The notes under the pieces: model-generated | Seen by the model: only the letters and a program-made list of their open reading frames with translations | Database searches by the model: none | Told to the model about the DNA's origin: nothing | In this document: in pieces, positions 49,828 to 60,875 of the stretch | Position numbering within the stretch: the stretch's first letter is position 1 | Layout: each line of letters begins with the position of its first letter | From: an uncultured Paraprevotella sp. | GTDB lineage: Bacteria > Bacteroidota > Bacteroidia > Bacteroidales > Bacteroidaceae | Reading direction: 5' to 3' | Assembly: GCA_944319925.1 (NCBI GenBank) | Contig: CALUFQ010000002.1 | Span: 1 to 64,000, forward strand | Length of the DNA: 64,000 nucleotides | Made by a program: the position numbers and the translations under genes

Positions 49828-51288
49828 ATGGAGATATCCATAGAACTTGGGCTGTTGGTGGCAGCCGTATTGGTGTTTTGCAGCATTTTGATCAGTAAGA
49901 CGGGTTATCGTTTCGGGGTGCCCACGTTGTTGATGTTCCTGTTGGCCGGGATGTGTTTCGGCACCGACGGGCTGGGCATCCAGTTCGATGACGCGACGGG
50001 GGCACAGCGCATCGGCATGGTGGCCTTGAGCATCATCCTGTTTACGGGCGGCATGGACACGAAATTGGAGGAGATACGTCCGGTGTGGGCACCCGGCGTG
50101 GTGTTGGCCACGTTGGGAGTGTTGCTGACCACGGTGTTCACGGGTTTTTTTGTGTATGGCATCTCGTTTTGGCAGCATGATGCGGTCATCGCGTTCAGCC
50201 TGATAGGTTCCATGCTCTTGGCGGCCACCATGTCGTCCACCGACTCGGCTTCCGTATTCAATATTTTGCGTTCGCAGCGCATCCGGTTGAAGCATAACTT
50301 GCGTCCGTTGCTGGAATTGGAGAGCGGGAGCAACGACCCGATGGCTTATCTGCTCACCATCATCCTTATCCAATGCATGCAGGCGGGCGAGGTCACGGCA
50401 TGGGGTGTCGTCTCTTCTTTTGTCCTGCAGTTTGCCGTGGGAGTGATTGGCGGCTATGTGCTGGGGCGGCTTGCCGTGTGGGTGGTCAACCACGTGGGTT
50501 TGCGCAATGCCGAACTGTACTCCATCATGGTGCTCATGTTCGTGTTCATCATCTATTGTTCCGTCTATTTGCTGCAGGGCAACGGCTATTTAGCTGTTTA
50601 TTTGGCCGGCATGGTGATGGGCAACAGCAAGTTGTTCAAGAAGCGCGAGGTGTCCCGTTTTCTTGACGGCATGACATGGCTCTTGCAGGTGGTGATGTTC
50701 CTCATCCTCGGGTTGCTGGTCAACCCGCACGAGATGCTTCCCGTGGCGGTGGTCAGCCTGTTGGTGGGCGTGTTCATGATTCTGGTGGCCCGTCCGTTGG
50801 CCGTGTGGCTGTGCCTGCTGCCTTTCCGGCGCAAGTTCACGTTCAAGGCGCAGGCTTTCATCTCATGGGTGGGCTTGCGCGGCGCGGCTCCCATCTTGTT
50901 TGCCACTTATCCGGTCGTGTCGCAGGTGGATGGGGCGCGCCAGATTTTCAACATCGTGTTTTTCGTCACCCTGCTTTCCCTGTTGTTCCAAGGCATGTCG
51001 TTGCCTTGGATGGCTCGTAAGTTGGGGTTGACCGACAACACGCCCGAGACGGGCGACAACTTCGGCGTGGAAATCCCCGACGATGTGGGTACGGCGTTGC
51101 GCGAAGTGCCTTGCACGGAAGCCATGTTGGCTGGCGGCAATCACATTCGCGATTTGGCTCTTCCGCAAGGCGTTTTGGTCATGATGGTCAAGCGCGGCGA
51201 CCGTTATATCGTGCCTAACGGGAACGTGGAACTTCAGGCGGATGACATTCTCTTGTTGATTTCCGACAAGGAGTCTTCAATGGGCTAG
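49828..51288 (+). CDS. Potassium/proton antiporter (CPA1, NhaP2/CvrA type)
   Basis: The 486-residue protein starts MEISIELGLLVAAVLVF and has about 12 membrane helices. Family signatures include MSSTDSASVFNIL with the ion-site aspartate region, ELESGSNDPMAYLLT carrying the conserved S-N-D-P, and WVGLRGAAPILFATYP. A C-terminal cytoplasmic TrkA-C (RCK_C) domain (about 410-486) starts near EVPCTEAMLAGG, with QADDILLLIS at the end, suggesting nucleotide or ion regulation. It exchanges K+ or Na+ for H+ across the inner membrane. An upstream frame extension overlaps topB and is not real. It ends about 280 nt before the convergent mutB. Confidence 0.9.
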   Translation: MEISIELGLLVAAVLVFCSILISKTGYRFGVPTLLMFLLAGMCFGTDGLGIQFDDATGAQRIGMVALSIILFTGGMDTKLEEIRPVWAPGVVLATLGVLLTTVFTGFFVYGISFWQHDAVIAFSLIGSMLLAATMSSTDSASVFNILRSQRIRLKHNLRPLLELESGSNDPMAYLLTIILIQCMQAGEVTAWGVVSSFVLQFAVGVIGGYVLGRLAVWVVNHVGLRNAELYSIMVLMFVFIIYCSVYLLQGNGYLAVYLAGMVMGNSKLFKKREVSRFLDGMTWLLQVVMFLILGLLVNPHEMLPVAVVSLLVGVFMILVARPLAVWLCLLPFRRKFTFKAQAFISWVGLRGAAPILFATYPVVSQVDGARQIFNIVFFVTLLSLLFQGMSLPWMARKLGLTDNTPETGDNFGVEIPDDVGTALREVPCTEAMLAGGNHIRDLALPQGVLVMMVKRGDRYIVPNGNVELQADDILLLISDKESSMG

Positions 51289-51502
51289 TTGGCCTAATCT
51301 GTTTTCGCAAAAATGGAAGGCGCATTCCCGGGGGTAACTGGGAAATCGCCGAGTTCTGAGATTCAGCGGTATCAAGGGAGTTTCAGAAGTTCGGAACTAG
51401 GTGTTTCAATGCTTGGAATTTGGGGGGCTCAGAGCCTGAATTTCTTGAGGCACTCACGCGGCCATACTGGCCACCCTGCGAGGCAGAGGAGTTTCGTTCA
51501 TG

Positions 51503-51540
51503 AAAAAAACGGCAATCCCTCGTTTTGCAGGGATTGCCGT
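51503..51540 (-). terminator. Intrinsic terminator of mutA-mutB
   Basis: AGGGATTGCCGT-type 12-bp arms (51509-51520 and 51529-51540) pair perfectly over an 8-nt loop. On the minus strand the hairpin ends in seven Ts. A short remnant of the palindromic family (CCCTGCGAGGCAGAGGAG, about 51475-51492) lies just beside it. Confidence 0.85.
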
Positions 51541-51566
51541 TTTAAACGATGAGATGCCGTTAGAGT

Positions 51567-53735
51567 TTATTCTTCTTTGTCGAGGAGAATCTTCATCATC
51601 TCACAGGCTGCCTTGGCCACGGAAGTACCCGGGCCGAAGATGGCGGCCACGCCGGCTTTGTAAAGGAAGTCGTAGTCCTGTGCGGGAATGACACCTCCGG
51701 CGATGACCATGATGTCCTCTCGGCCCATCCGCTTCAACTCGTCGATGACTTGCGGGATGAGCGTCTTGTGTCCGGCGGCCAGCGAGCTGACACCAAGGAT
51801 GTTCACGTCATTTTCCACAGCCTCGCGGGCGGCTTCGGCCGGTGTTTGGAACAACGGTCCCATATCGACATCGAAACCGCAGTCGGCATAACCTGTGGCA
51901 CACACTTTTGCGCCGCGGTCGTGTCCGTCCTGACCCATCTTGGCAATCATGATGCGCGGGCGGCGGCCCTCCTGGCGGGCGAACTCTTCCGTCAACTCGC
52001 ATGCCTGTGCGAAGTCGGCGTCTTTTTGGCTTTCTGATGAATACACTTGTGAAATGGTTCTGATGACGGCTTTATATCTGCCCACGACATCTTCGCAGGC
52101 ATCTGAAATCTCTCCCAGGGTGGCACGCACACCGGCGGCTTTCACGGCTAGGTCGAGCAGGTTGTGTTCGCTCTTCTTGCCGTCGTGCCATTCGCGGACG
52201 CATTCGGTGATGTCGGCCAGGGCCTTCTTCACGGCCTCGTTGTCGCGGGTGGCGCGGAGCTGCTTCAGGTGTTCCACCTGTTCGTTGCGCACGGCGGTGT
52301 TATCGACTTCGAGGATATCGATGGGGTCCTCGTGCGGCAGGCGGTACTTGTTCACGCCCACGATGGTTTGTGCGCCCGAGTCGATGCGGGCCTGCGTCCG
52401 TGCGGCGGCCTCTTCGATGCGCATCTTGGGCAGTCCGGTCTCGATGGCCTTGGCCATGCCGCCGAGCTTTTCGATTTCCTGGATGTGTGCCCACGCCTTG
52501 TGCACCAGTTCGTTGGTCAGCGTTTCCACATAGTAGGAACCGGCCCACGGGTCGATGTGCTTGCACACCTGCGTCTCGTTCTGAATGTAAATCTGCGTGT
52601 TGCGCGCGATACGGGCGGAGAAGTCCGTCGGCAGGGCGATGGCTTCGTCGAGCGAGTTGGTGTGGAGCGACTGCGTGTGCCCCAGCACGGCAGCCATGGC
52701 CTCGATGCAGGTGCGGCCCACGTTGTTGAACGGGTCTTGTTCGGTGAGCGACCAGCCGGAAGTCTGCGAATGGGTGCGCAGGGCCATGGACTTCGGGTTT
52801 TTCGCCCCGAAGCTCTTCACAATCTTGGCCCACAGAAGGCGTGCGGCCCTCATCTTGGCGATTTCCATGAAGTGGTTCATGCCGATGGCCCAGAAGAAAG
52901 AGAGGCGCGGGGCGAAGGCGTCGATGTCGATGCCGGCGTTCACGCCCGCACGGATGTAGTCGATGCCGTCGGCCAGCGTGTAGGCCAGTTCGATGTCCGC
53001 CGTGGCACCGGCTTCTTGCATGTGGTAGCCCGAGATGGAGATGGAGTTGAACTTCGGCATCTTCTGCGACGTGTATTCAAAGATGTCGGCGATAATCTTC
53101 ATGGAGAAGGCGGGCGGATAGATATAAGTGTTGCGCACCATGAACTCTTTCAGGATGTCGTTCTGGATGGTGCCCGCCATTTCTTCGAGTTGCGCACCTT
53201 GTTCCAGTCCGGCGTTGATGTAGAACGCAAGGATGGGGAGCACGGCTCCGTTCATCGTCATGGAGACGGACATCTTGTTCAAGGGGATGCCCTCGAAAAG
53301 CACCTTCATGTTCTCCAGCGAGCAGATGGACACGCCGGCCTTGCCCACGTCGCCCACCACGCGCTCGTTGTCCGGGTCATAGCCGCGGTGCGTGGGCAGG
53401 TCGAAGGCCACGGACAGGCCTTTCTGTCCACTGGCCAGGTTGCGGCGGTAGAAGGCGTTGCTCTCCTCGGCGGTGGAGAATCCGGCGTATTGGCGGATGG
53501 TCCACGGGCGGAAGGGGTACATCATGCTGTACGGGCCGCGCAGGAATGGCGGGATGCCGGCGGCGAAGTCGAGATGCTCCATGCCTTCGAGGTCTTCCTT
53601 GGTATAAACCGGCTGTATGTCGATTTGTTCCGGCGTCTTCCAGTTGGCGGTGATGCCGTTTTCTTTTTGCCAGTCCTGCCCGTTCTCGTGGCCGAATCCG
53701 GCGAATATGTCTATGTCTTTGAAATTCTGTCTCAT
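51567..53735 (-). CDS. mutB: Methylmalonyl-CoA mutase large (catalytic) subunit
   Basis: This 722-residue subunit interconverts succinyl-CoA and R-methylmalonyl-CoA using adenosylcobalamin. The TIM barrel has [21 protein letters not shown] and [16 protein letters not shown]. The B12 domain carries the His-on ligand motif D-G-H-D-R-G in [10 protein letters not shown] (about residue 600), the SxL segment GVSSLAAGH and [11 protein letters not shown]. The start overlaps the mutA stop by four bases (ATGA), so the subunits are translationally coupled. In Bacteroidales this enzyme is part of the succinate-to-propionate route; the carboxyltransferase begins at 63856 and MeaB is at 22437. Confidence 0.97.
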   Translation of the reverse strand: MRQNFKDIDIFAGFGHENGQDWQKENGITANWKTPEQIDIQPVYTKEDLEGMEHLDFAAGIPPFLRGPYSMMYPFRPWTIRQYAGFSTAEESNAFYRRNLASGQKGLSVAFDLPTHRGYDPDNERVVGDVGKAGVSICSLENMKVLFEGIPLNKMSVSMTMNGAVLPILAFYINAGLEQGAQLEEMAGTIQNDILKEFMVRNTYIYPPAFSMKIIADIFEYTSQKMPKFNSISISGYHMQEAGATADIELAYTLADGIDYIRAGVNAGIDIDAFAPRLSFFWAIGMNHFMEIAKMRAARLLWAKIVKSFGAKNPKSMALRTHSQTSGWSLTEQDPFNNVGRTCIEAMAAVLGHTQSLHTNSLDEAIALPTDFSARIARNTQIYIQNETQVCKHIDPWAGSYYVETLTNELVHKAWAHIQEIEKLGGMAKAIETGLPKMRIEEAAARTQARIDSGAQTIVGVNKYRLPHEDPIDILEVDNTAVRNEQVEHLKQLRATRDNEAVKKALADITECVREWHDGKKSEHNLLDLAVKAAGVRATLGEISDACEDVVGRYKAVIRTISQVYSSESQKDADFAQACELTEEFARQEGRRPRIMIAKMGQDGHDRGAKVCATGYADCGFDVDMGPLFQTPAEAAREAVENDVNILGVSSLAAGHKTLIPQVIDELKRMGREDIMVIAGGVIPAQDYDFLYKAGVAAIFGPGTSVAKAACEMMKILLDKEE

Positions 53736-55645
53736 TTGATTCCCAATTTAGCGTTATACTCTTTCAGCGTCTGGAGCTGGTTGACGCGGACATGGATGAA
53801 GTTCTCGATGCCGGCGGCCTTCAGGTCGTCCATGCAGGCCGGTGCGCCGGCCACGACGAACATGGCGCGGCCGTCCAATGCCTTGAAGGCCGGGATGGCG
53901 TATTCGGCATACTCGTCATCGCTGGAGCAGAGCACCACGATGTCGGCGCCGGCCTTGACGGCGGCTTCCACGCCTTCTTCCACGCTTCCGAATCCGAGAT
54001 TGTCCACCACTTTGTAGCCCGCGCAGGCCAGGAAGTTGCAGCTGAACTGGGCACGTGCCTGTCGCATGGCCAGGTTGCCGATGGTCAGCATGAAGGCCAC
54101 GGGCTGCTTGGCTGCCTTTTCCGTCTGCAGGCGCAATGCCTCAAAGTCGGCGGCCAGACGGCTGGTTTCCAATTTGGCAAACGGCTTTTCGCAGCTTTCG
54201 CCTCCGGCATGGCCGTGGCAGCATCCGCAGGCTTCGAGCGGTGCCTTGCCTTCGCTCTTCTCGTTGAAGTTGGGGAACTGGTTGGTGCCCAACAGGAATT
54301 CCTTGCGCTTGGCGGCATCGGCATGGCGGGCGGCGTTGGTGTCGTTGATGGCCTGTTGCACGATGCCGGCCTTGGCTGCGGCGAGGAATCCGCCTTCCTC
54401 TTCCACAGAGAGGAACAGCTTCCAAGCTTCTTCGGCCAGCGAGCGGGTGAGTTTTTCCACGAAATAGGAACCACCGGCCACGTCCACGATTTTGTCAAAG
54501 TGGCTTTCTTCCTGCAACAGGAGTTGCTGGTTGCGGGCGATGCGCTCAGCAAAGTCGGTCGGGGTCTCGTAGGGTGCGTCGAACGGGGTCACCACGATAG
54601 AGTCCACGCCCGCCAAGGCGGCACTCATGGTTTCCGTCTGGCTGCGGAGCATGTTGACGTAGCTGTCGAACACCGTCATATTATAAGTAGTAGTGGTGGC
54701 ATTGACCTGCATCTTGCAAGCACAGTTGCAGAACTTGTCCTCGCCTGTGTTCTCGCAGTCCTCGCGAGGACATACCGGTTTGTACTGTTTGACGATGTTG
54801 GCCCACAGCATGCGGGCTGCGCGGAACTTGGCGATTTCCATGAAGTAAACGCCGCCGATGCCGAAATCGAACTTGATTTTCTTGGCGGCCAACGCAGCAG
54901 GGATGCCGGCTTCCACCATCTGCGAGAGATACTCGTTGCCCCATGCCAGCGCGTAGCCCAGTTCCTGGTAGGTGTAAGCACCCGCGTTGCAGAGCGTGTC
55001 GGCATCCACCGTGACGCAACGGAACTTCGGGAACGGTGCCAGCACCTGTACCAGTTCGGCCAGCTGCCCGAGGAGTGGCGTAGTGTCCTTGCCCTTGGTG
55101 AGAATCTTCTCCATGGGGTCGAAGCCGATGCTGCCCGCGAGCGATTTCGGGTCGTAGCCCTTCTCGTTGAAATAAGCGGCCAGCAGCTTGGCCAGTTCCA
55201 ATGTGTGTCCCTGGCAGGTGCGGAAGTTCAGTTCCACTGCGTCGGCCTTGATGCCTTCGAGCAGGGTGGCGATGAAGTCCGCGCTGAGTTGCTTGCGGGG
55301 CACTTTGAAGCCCAGCGAAGTGATGCCTTTGTCCAACAGGTCGAGTGCCTTGGCGTTGGCCTCGCGGGCATCTGTCGCATCAATGTTCTGGCGCACGTAC
55401 CAGCGGTTGTTGTCTTTCTTGTTGCCTCTCAGGTAGGGAAACTGGCCGGGCAGGGCGTCGGTCTGCGTCATGCCTTCGAGGTCTTCGCGGCGGTAAAACG
55501 GTTCCATGTTGAACCCTTCGTGGGTCCGCCACACCATTTTCTTCTGATAGTCCGCTCCCTTCAAATCCACTTGGATTTTGTCCATCCATTCCTGGCGGGT
55601 GGGGGCGGTAAAGTCAGAAAAAAGTTTTTCTTTGCTATCTGCCAT
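53732..55645 (-). CDS. mutA: Methylmalonyl-CoA mutase small (non-catalytic) subunit
   Basis: The 637-residue subunit is homologous to MutB but lacks the DxHxxG cobalamin motif. The corresponding C-terminal domain reads [15 protein letters not shown] and [28 protein letters not shown], as expected for the structural partner. Four closely spaced cysteines ([19 protein letters not shown], about 296-314) and a [10 protein letters not shown]-type insert (about 470) are additions I do not recall as typical; they could bind metal. The gene is first in the mutA-mutB pair. Confidence 0.95.
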   Translation of the reverse strand: MADSKEKLFSDFTAPTRQEWMDKIQVDLKGADYQKKMVWRTHEGFNMEPFYRREDLEGMTQTDALPGQFPYLRGNKKDNNRWYVRQNIDATDAREANAKALDLLDKGITSLGFKVPRKQLSADFIATLLEGIKADAVELNFRTCQGHTLELAKLLAAYFNEKGYDPKSLAGSIGFDPMEKILTKGKDTTPLLGQLAELVQVLAPFPKFRCVTVDADTLCNAGAYTYQELGYALAWGNEYLSQMVEAGIPAALAAKKIKFDFGIGGVYFMEIAKFRAARMLWANIVKQYKPVCPREDCENTGEDKFCNCACKMQVNATTTTYNMTVFDSYVNMLRSQTETMSAALAGVDSIVVTPFDAPYETPTDFAERIARNQQLLLQEESHFDKIVDVAGGSYFVEKLTRSLAEEAWKLFLSVEEEGGFLAAAKAGIVQQAINDTNAARHADAAKRKEFLLGTNQFPNFNEKSEGKAPLEACGCCHGHAGGESCEKPFAKLETSRLAADFEALRLQTEKAAKQPVAFMLTIGNLAMRQARAQFSCNFLACAGYKVVDNLGFGSVEEGVEAAVKAGADIVVLCSSDDEYAEYAIPAFKALDGRAMFVVAGAPACMDDLKAAGIENFIHVRVNQLQTLKEYNAKLGIK

Positions 55646-55680
55646 AACTTATAATGTTAAAGAATATTTTATCAATCAAG

Positions 55681-55712
55681 CAAAAGTAGCAAAACTTTCG
55701 TACAGGGGCAAA
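55681..55712 (-). promoter_or_regulatory. Promoter of mutA-mutB
   Basis: On the minus strand TTTG (55709-55712), 20 bp, then TACTTTTG (55681-55688): full agreement with the Bacteroidetes consensus. Confidence 0.7.
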
Positions 55713-55753
55713 AAAATGCGGCGTAAAAACTCAGAAGTTGTCCTTTTTTTGAC

Positions 55754-55761
55754 TACTTTTG
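55754..55761 (+). promoter_or_regulatory. -7 promoter element for the AspT/YidE-type transporter
   Basis: TACTTTTG fits TAnnTTTG and lies about 50 bp before the ATG at 55812. Confidence 0.5.
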
Positions 55762-55811
55762 CAGACGGATTGCGAGAAATCCAATAATCAAGGATTAAAA
55801 GATAGCGAGAC

Positions 55812-57503
55812 ATGCAATGGTTTGAACAATTACTGTTTGATTCGGACTCCATTGCCCACATCGTATTCCTCTATACGTTGGTGATATCGGTGGGCATTTA
55901 TCTAGGTAAAATCAAGTTCTTCGGAATCTCGTTGGGCGTGACGTTCGTGCTGTTTGCTGGCATTTTGGCCGGGCATTTCGGCTTCACGGGCACGATGTCC
56001 ACCTTGAATTTCCTGCAGGACTTTGGCCTGATTCTTTTTGTGTATTGCATCGGCCTGCAGGTGGGGCCGGGCTTCTTCGAGTCGTTCAAGAAAGGGGGCA
56101 TCACGCTCAACCTCTTGGCCACCGGCATCGTGGTGCTCAATATTGCGGTGTTGCTGGTGTTGTATTATTGTATATTTGATACGAACGACCCCAATAACCT
56201 GCCCATGATGGTTGGTGTGCTTTGCGGGGCGGTGACGAACACGCCGGGATTGGGTGCGGCTACCGAAGCACTCACGCAAGTGTTTCCCGCCGGGCAACCG
56301 TTGCCGCAAATCGCGTCGGGCTATGCCTGCGCTTATCCACTCGGCGTGGTGGGTATCATTGGCGCGACCATTGCCATCCGTTACATTTGCCGTATCAAAC
56401 TGCAACAGGAAGAGGATGCCATCCTGAAGCAACAGGCTGAAAACCCGCATGCCAAGCCCCACCGCATGACGGTGAGGGTGGAGAATGCGGCCATCAACGG
56501 GAAGACGTTGTTGCAGGTGCGTGACTTCTTGGGGCGGAACTATGTGTGTTCCCGTGCCCTGCACGAAGGGCATGTGAGCATCCCGACGCGCGACACGAAA
56601 TTTTACCTAGGCGACCACCTCTTTATCACTTGTGCGGAAGACGATGCCGAGGCCATCAAGGCGTTCATTGGACCGGACGATTACGTGGATTGGGAAGAAC
56701 AGGACGTGCCGATGGTGTCGAAGAGCATCGTGGTGACGCAGCCGAAGATGAACGGCAAGACGTTCGGGCAGTTGCATTTCAGCTCCGTATATGGCGTGAA
56801 CGTGACACGCATCTCGCGTTCGGGCATGAACCTGTTTGCCGACCGTAACTTGCGTATGCAGGTGGGCGACAAAATCGTGGTTGTCGGCCCTGAAGATGCC
56901 GTGGACCGCGTGGCGGCCTTGATGGGCAATTCCGTGAAACGACTGGACCATCCCAATCTGATTGCCATTTTCGTGGGTATCTTGGTGGGTATCATCTTCG
57001 GAAGCATTCCTTTCGCTTTCCCGGGTGTGCCTACGCCGGTGAAACTGGGTTTGGCGGGCGGCCCGCTTATCGTGGCTATCCTCATCGGGCGTTTCGGTTA
57101 TAAGTTCCACATCGTGACATACGTATCTACCGGGGCCAACTTTATGTTACGCGAGTTTGGCTTGGCGTTGTTCCTGGCCAGCGTGGGCATCAAGGCGGGC
57201 GAGCATTTTGTGGAAACGGTGGTGGCCGGCGACGGACTGACTTACGTATGGACGGGTTTCCTCGTGACCGTGATTCCCTTGTTGGTTATCGGTCTCATTG
57301 CGCGACTGAAATACAAGTTGAACTACTTTACCATCATGGGTTTGATTGCGGGCAGCACGACCGATCCCCCGGCCTTGGCCTTTGCCAACCAGTCGTCCAA
57401 CAGCGACGCGCCTGCGGTGGGCTACTCCACGGTCTATCCGTTGACGATGTTCCTGCGCATTCTGACGGCGCAACTGATTGTGCTCCTACTCTGTTCGGCA
57501 TAG
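55812..57503 (+). CDS. AspT/YidE-type putative transporter with two TrkA-C domains
   Basis: The 563-residue protein has the duplicated 'AspT/YidE/YbjL' membrane domain: about five helices at the N-terminus (residues 10-190) and again at the C-terminus (about 385-560). Family patterns are [26 protein letters not shown] and [19 protein letters not shown], and in the second half [16 protein letters not shown]. Two RCK_C-like domains lie between (about 215-295 and 300-375). AspT itself exchanges aspartate for alanine; the ligand here is unknown, and anions or dicarboxylates are possible. It diverges from mutA and converges with the barrel gene. Confidence 0.85.
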   Translation: MQWFEQLLFDSDSIAHIVFLYTLVISVGIYLGKIKFFGISLGVTFVLFAGILAGHFGFTGTMSTLNFLQDFGLILFVYCIGLQVGPGFFESFKKGGITLNLLATGIVVLNIAVLLVLYYCIFDTNDPNNLPMMVGVLCGAVTNTPGLGAATEALTQVFPAGQPLPQIASGYACAYPLGVVGIIGATIAIRYICRIKLQQEEDAILKQQAENPHAKPHRMTVRVENAAINGKTLLQVRDFLGRNYVCSRALHEGHVSIPTRDTKFYLGDHLFITCAEDDAEAIKAFIGPDDYVDWEEQDVPMVSKSIVVTQPKMNGKTFGQLHFSSVYGVNVTRISRSGMNLFADRNLRMQVGDKIVVVGPEDAVDRVAALMGNSVKRLDHPNLIAIFVGILVGIIFGSIPFAFPGVPTPVKLGLAGGPLIVAILIGRFGYKFHIVTYVSTGANFMLREFGLALFLASVGIKAGEHFVETVVAGDGLTYVWTGFLVTVIPLLVIGLIARLKYKLNYFTIMGLIAGSTTDPPALAFANQSSNSDAPAVGYSTVYPLTMFLRILTAQLIVLLLCSA

Positions 57504-57522
57504 TGTGGAGTTTATAATATAT

Positions 57523-57571
57523 ATAATAAGGTGGAGGGACATCCCGTGGGCATGTCTCTCCACCTTATTAT
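57523..57571. terminator. Long hairpin between convergent genes
   Basis: 20-nt arms (57523-57542 and 57552-57571) pair with a single G-T wobble and flanking A/T on both sides. T-runs are short, but the position between two convergent genes fits a bidirectional terminator. Confidence 0.65.
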
Positions 57572-57581
57572 TGGGTACATG

Positions 57582-60434
57582 CTACCTGACAATGATGACG
57601 TTGGGGGATGAGAAGAAGTCCGGCGTGGTGTCCGACGGTGTTTTATGCGACTTTAGGGTGGTGAAGTGGTAAACCATGGTGAAAAGCACGTAAGAGGCTT
57701 TGGCGAAATTGCGTACCTCCCGCCTCCCCTTTCCATTGGGATAATATAGGTAAGAAAAGCCTGATTGCTGCCCCAACAAGTCGTAGCCTTCCGCCTTGAC
57801 CGTGAGCCTGTTTTTCCATGTATTGAAGGACACTCCCAAATTCCAGATGTGTTCTTTATCCTTTCCTCCGGTCGCATTGAAGCCTTTGTAGGCGTTAAAG
57901 CCATAGCTGCTATACGCTCCCAATCCAAAGTTGAATGTGTAGGCCACGTCCAAATCCAGTGTGTAGCGTTGTGTCCGCCTTCCTTCATAGCCTTGGCTCC
58001 CCAACACGTCATAGCTCCACAACGGTTTGAGAGTGGCCTCGAATCCTTTATGGGCATAACCTGCCGACGGGCAAAGTGAGAAACGATGTGAACGTGTAAC
58101 CGTTTTACGCGGCACAGAAACATCTGCTGTTTCGAAAAATCCCGTGCGGTGTTCATGATGGTAACTGGTTGACAACGCATAGTTGAAATCACCTGCATAT
58201 CTGCTCATGCGGAGCAATCCGTTTGCAGTCCAGTTTCCGCTGACATTCACATCACGCACATGGCGCACCCCTGTTTCCGGTTCGTAGGTAGTGAGCGTAC
58301 TCGCCTCATTGGCAATCCCATTCCAATCAGCCGACAGATTCAACCATCTGTCATAATTGTAGGACAACATACCCCCATGGGAGACTGACGGTTTTAGTTT
58401 TTCGTTACCCTCCTTGATGGTCAGCGGGTCGTCGTTGTTGGGCACGGGTAGCAGGTGGTCTATTCCTGGCGGAAGGTTTGTGGCGGTATAGCTCAAGCTC
58501 AAAGTGTGTTTTCCGTTGTGGTAGGTGGTGCTGATTTTGGGGGAATAAACGATGGTGACGCGCATCGTGTCATTCTGCCGACTTTCCTGTTCGTAGTCAA
58601 CATGCTGCAATGTAGGGGCAAGGCCGCAGGATACAACCATGTTCCATTTGCTGAAACGGGCACTCAGGCGGAGGGAAAGTTCGTGCCGTTGTTCATCGGA
58701 ACAGTTCAGGTAACTGTATGCTTCGTTGCGTACTGCGTTGTCGGGAATGTAGAGCTTGTGACCGGAAATGTCGTCGGGATTATCGGATGCCAGGTCGAAA
58801 TAGTCTTTGTCATCGTGGTTCCGGTCATAGCCGTATTGGTATCTCAGGTTTATTGAACTCCTTTCGCCTAAAGATTGGGCATAAGACAAGCCGATGTTCA
58901 TTTGCGTTTGGTTGGAGAGGTTTCGGCTGATACGGTCATACGTGTGGAGTGTGCCCGTATGTTGGAGGGTTACGCTCGTGTAGTCGCGGTTCATTTCGTC
59001 GGCGTCGGCATAGCGCAAGCCGAAGTCCAAGGCCAGGCTTTTATTCTTGCCTTTCCCGAAACGGTAGCTCATATTGCCTGTGATGTCGGCTGTTTTCCGT
59101 GTGCGTTCTACCCGAGAGTTATTTCGCCTGCTGTTCAGCAGTTCGCGGACAGACTCCGTGTCGCCATCGCCCGTCCCGTAAGAAGCGGCATACGTCTCTC
59201 CTAGCCCTCTGTCTTCACCTTGTGTCCGGGTGTGATTCAGTCGTGCGTTAACGTTCCAGTTGATTCGTTTCCCTTGTCCGTTGATGTCGAAAATCCCCCG
59301 TGCCGTTTGGTCGCGGAGGACACTTGTGTTTTCGCTTTGTTCAATCTGGCTGTTGTCTTGCAGGTACGTCTCATCGGAAACCAACCTTCTGTCTCCAGTT
59401 TTCTTATACGCATAGTCAATGTTGCCACGCACATTGGCTTTATTCCCGAAACGTGAAAACAAAGCACCGACGGATTTCTCCTGGCGGCTTTCGGTGAAAT
59501 AGTTGTTGATGGTTGTAAATTTGCCCAACGAAGTGAGAGATGAAGGCAAGGAGTTGAATTCCCCCTTGATGGAGGCTTCCCCCTTTCCCACCTTATGCCA
59601 GTTGAAGTCGCCTTGCCCCATGTAGTCATTGTCTTCGGCGGTCTTTCCGCCCTTGAGGTTGCCCGCGAGGAATGCATCCACCGGTTCTTTCGTCTCCATG
59701 TCCATGATGGTCTGTTTGTCATCAACTCCGGAGGTGAGCGAGTCACCTTTCAACTCTTCATAAATTTTCAGGTATTTCAGGTGTTCTACGGGCATGTTGC
59801 GTAAGGCGATGGTGGCATCGTGTTTGAAAAATTCCTTGCCGTTCAGCCGCAGCTCGTCGATGGATTTGCCTAGATAGGTCAGTTTCCCATCTTCCGAACA
59901 ATCCAATCCCGGCAACCGCCTCACCAAGTCAAGCAACATGGAACCTTTAGGCATCTCGTAAGCATCGGTGCGAAACAGCACGGTGTCGCCGGACATATAC
60001 ATCTTCCTTAGTTTTTCCACAATCAAGGCTTCCCGCATGGTGATGGGCTGTGGCTCCATCCATATGGTGTCCATGTCTGCATCCAGTATGGGCTGTCCGG
60101 ATCCGGCGAGGCTGGTTGGTGCCTTGACGTGTTGTTCATGTGGCTTCATGCCGATATAAGATAAGGTAAGGAGGATTCCGTTGGCATTACCTTCGAGGAA
60201 GCTGCTTTGTTTGAAGAAACCATTCCTATCTGTCGTGGCACTGAAAATGAATACGGAGTCGGGGAGTCCTACACAGCGGATGGACACCCCGGGAAGCGGA
60301 GTGCCCTTCACGCCCTCCTCCACACTATATACATAGCCTTGCAGGCTCACTGTCAAGTCGTGATATGTAGTTTGTGCTTTGGCGGATATGACAGCCAAAG
60401 CACAAAGAAAAAACAGAAAGGAAGATTTAGGCAT
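57582..60434 (-). CDS. TonB-dependent-receptor-like outer-membrane beta-barrel protein
   Basis: The 950-residue protein has a signal peptide (cleavage about AKA-QT). A carboxypeptidase regulatory-like (CNA) domain (about 28-110) precedes a plug-like region (about 130-250; MPKGSMLLDLVRRLPGLDCSEDGKLTYLGKSIDELRLNGKEFF). A 700-residue barrel of amphipathic strands (OMP_b-brl_3 type) follows. The plug and barrel resemble putative TonB-dependent receptors of Bacteroidetes. The substrate is unknown; no SusD partner is present. It is three bases after a small secreted protein gene, so the two are co-translated. A TonB system is encoded at 26412-31669. Confidence 0.85.
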   Translation of the reverse strand: MPKSSFLFFLCALAVISAKAQTTYHDLTVSLQGYVYSVEEGVKGTPLPGVSIRCVGLPDSVFIFSATTDRNGFFKQSSFLEGNANGILLTLSYIGMKPHEQHVKAPTSLAGSGQPILDADMDTIWMEPQPITMREALIVEKLRKMYMSGDTVLFRTDAYEMPKGSMLLDLVRRLPGLDCSEDGKLTYLGKSIDELRLNGKEFFKHDATIALRNMPVEHLKYLKIYEELKGDSLTSGVDDKQTIMDMETKEPVDAFLAGNLKGGKTAEDNDYMGQGDFNWHKVGKGEASIKGEFNSLPSSLTSLGKFTTINNYFTESRQEKSVGALFSRFGNKANVRGNIDYAYKKTGDRRLVSDETYLQDNSQIEQSENTSVLRDQTARGIFDINGQGKRINWNVNARLNHTRTQGEDRGLGETYAASYGTGDGDTESVRELLNSRRNNSRVERTRKTADITGNMSYRFGKGKNKSLALDFGLRYADADEMNRDYTSVTLQHTGTLHTYDRISRNLSNQTQMNIGLSYAQSLGERSSINLRYQYGYDRNHDDKDYFDLASDNPDDISGHKLYIPDNAVRNEAYSYLNCSDEQRHELSLRLSARFSKWNMVVSCGLAPTLQHVDYEQESRQNDTMRVTIVYSPKISTTYHNGKHTLSLSYTATNLPPGIDHLLPVPNNDDPLTIKEGNEKLKPSVSHGGMLSYNYDRWLNLSADWNGIANEASTLTTYEPETGVRHVRDVNVSGNWTANGLLRMSRYAGDFNYALSTSYHHEHRTGFFETADVSVPRKTVTRSHRFSLCPSAGYAHKGFEATLKPLWSYDVLGSQGYEGRRTQRYTLDLDVAYTFNFGLGAYSSYGFNAYKGFNATGGKDKEHIWNLGVSFNTWKNRLTVKAEGYDLLGQQSGFSYLYYPNGKGRREVRNFAKASYVLFTMVYHFTTLKSHKTPSDTTPDFFSSPNVIIVR

Positions 60435-60437
60435 CTA

Positions 60438-60815
60438 TTAATATCTCGAATATACGACAATTACGCAATCTTCCCATATACCAACTGATTTTAAATAAGC
60501 CTCTAACTTGTTTTCCATTTCAAAAAGTGTAGAGTTAAGCTCTTCATTATCACTATATGAGACATAAAAGAGGTTAATTATATGTCCTTTATCATTGACG
60601 GTCGTAAAATAGGTGACATTGTGTGGCAAGGCATTTTCCATGTTCTCAGTGAAGTACAACCCGCCTCCGTTGTATCTAACTTCTATCCCTATACGTTGCA
60701 CTTGTCGTTCCAAAACGAATGGCGTAATAGTATTCTCTGCAAATACGGAATTGCTTTGCACACAAAAGGCAGACAATCCCATACAAAGGGCTAATGAAAA
60801 GATGACTTTTTTCAT
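60438..60815 (-). CDS. Small secreted protein paired with the barrel receptor
   Basis: The 125-residue protein has a signal peptide (about 1-27, ending VFA-EN), leaving a mature part of about 98 residues. I recognise no family. The mature part has one cysteine (in WEDCVIVVYSRY at the very end) and predicted alternating strands. It has the promoter of the unit (60845-60875), and its stop precedes the barrel start by only three bases. A periplasmic or surface partner of the barrel is the natural guess but is not shown. Confidence 0.7.
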   Translation of the reverse strand: MKKVIFSLALCMGLSAFCVQSNSVFAENTITPFVLERQVQRIGIEVRYNGGGLYFTENMENALPHNVTYFTTVNDKGHIINLFYVSYSDNEELNSTLFEMENKLEAYLKSVGIWEDCVIVVYSRY

Positions 60816-60844
60816 ATTTCAACATTTATATGTTAAATCCACAA

Positions 60845-60875
60845 CAAAGATATATAAATAAAACAAAATGCGCAA
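60845..60875 (-). promoter_or_regulatory. Promoter of the small secreted protein-barrel unit
   Basis: On the minus strand TTG (60873-60875), 20 bp, then TATCTTTG (60845-60852), about 30 nt before the start at 60815. Confidence 0.65.

Noticed and set aside
51313-51552. 79-codon open frame between the antiporter gene and mutB
   Set aside because: Covers the mutAB terminator hairpin and a repeat remnant; no recognisable protein.
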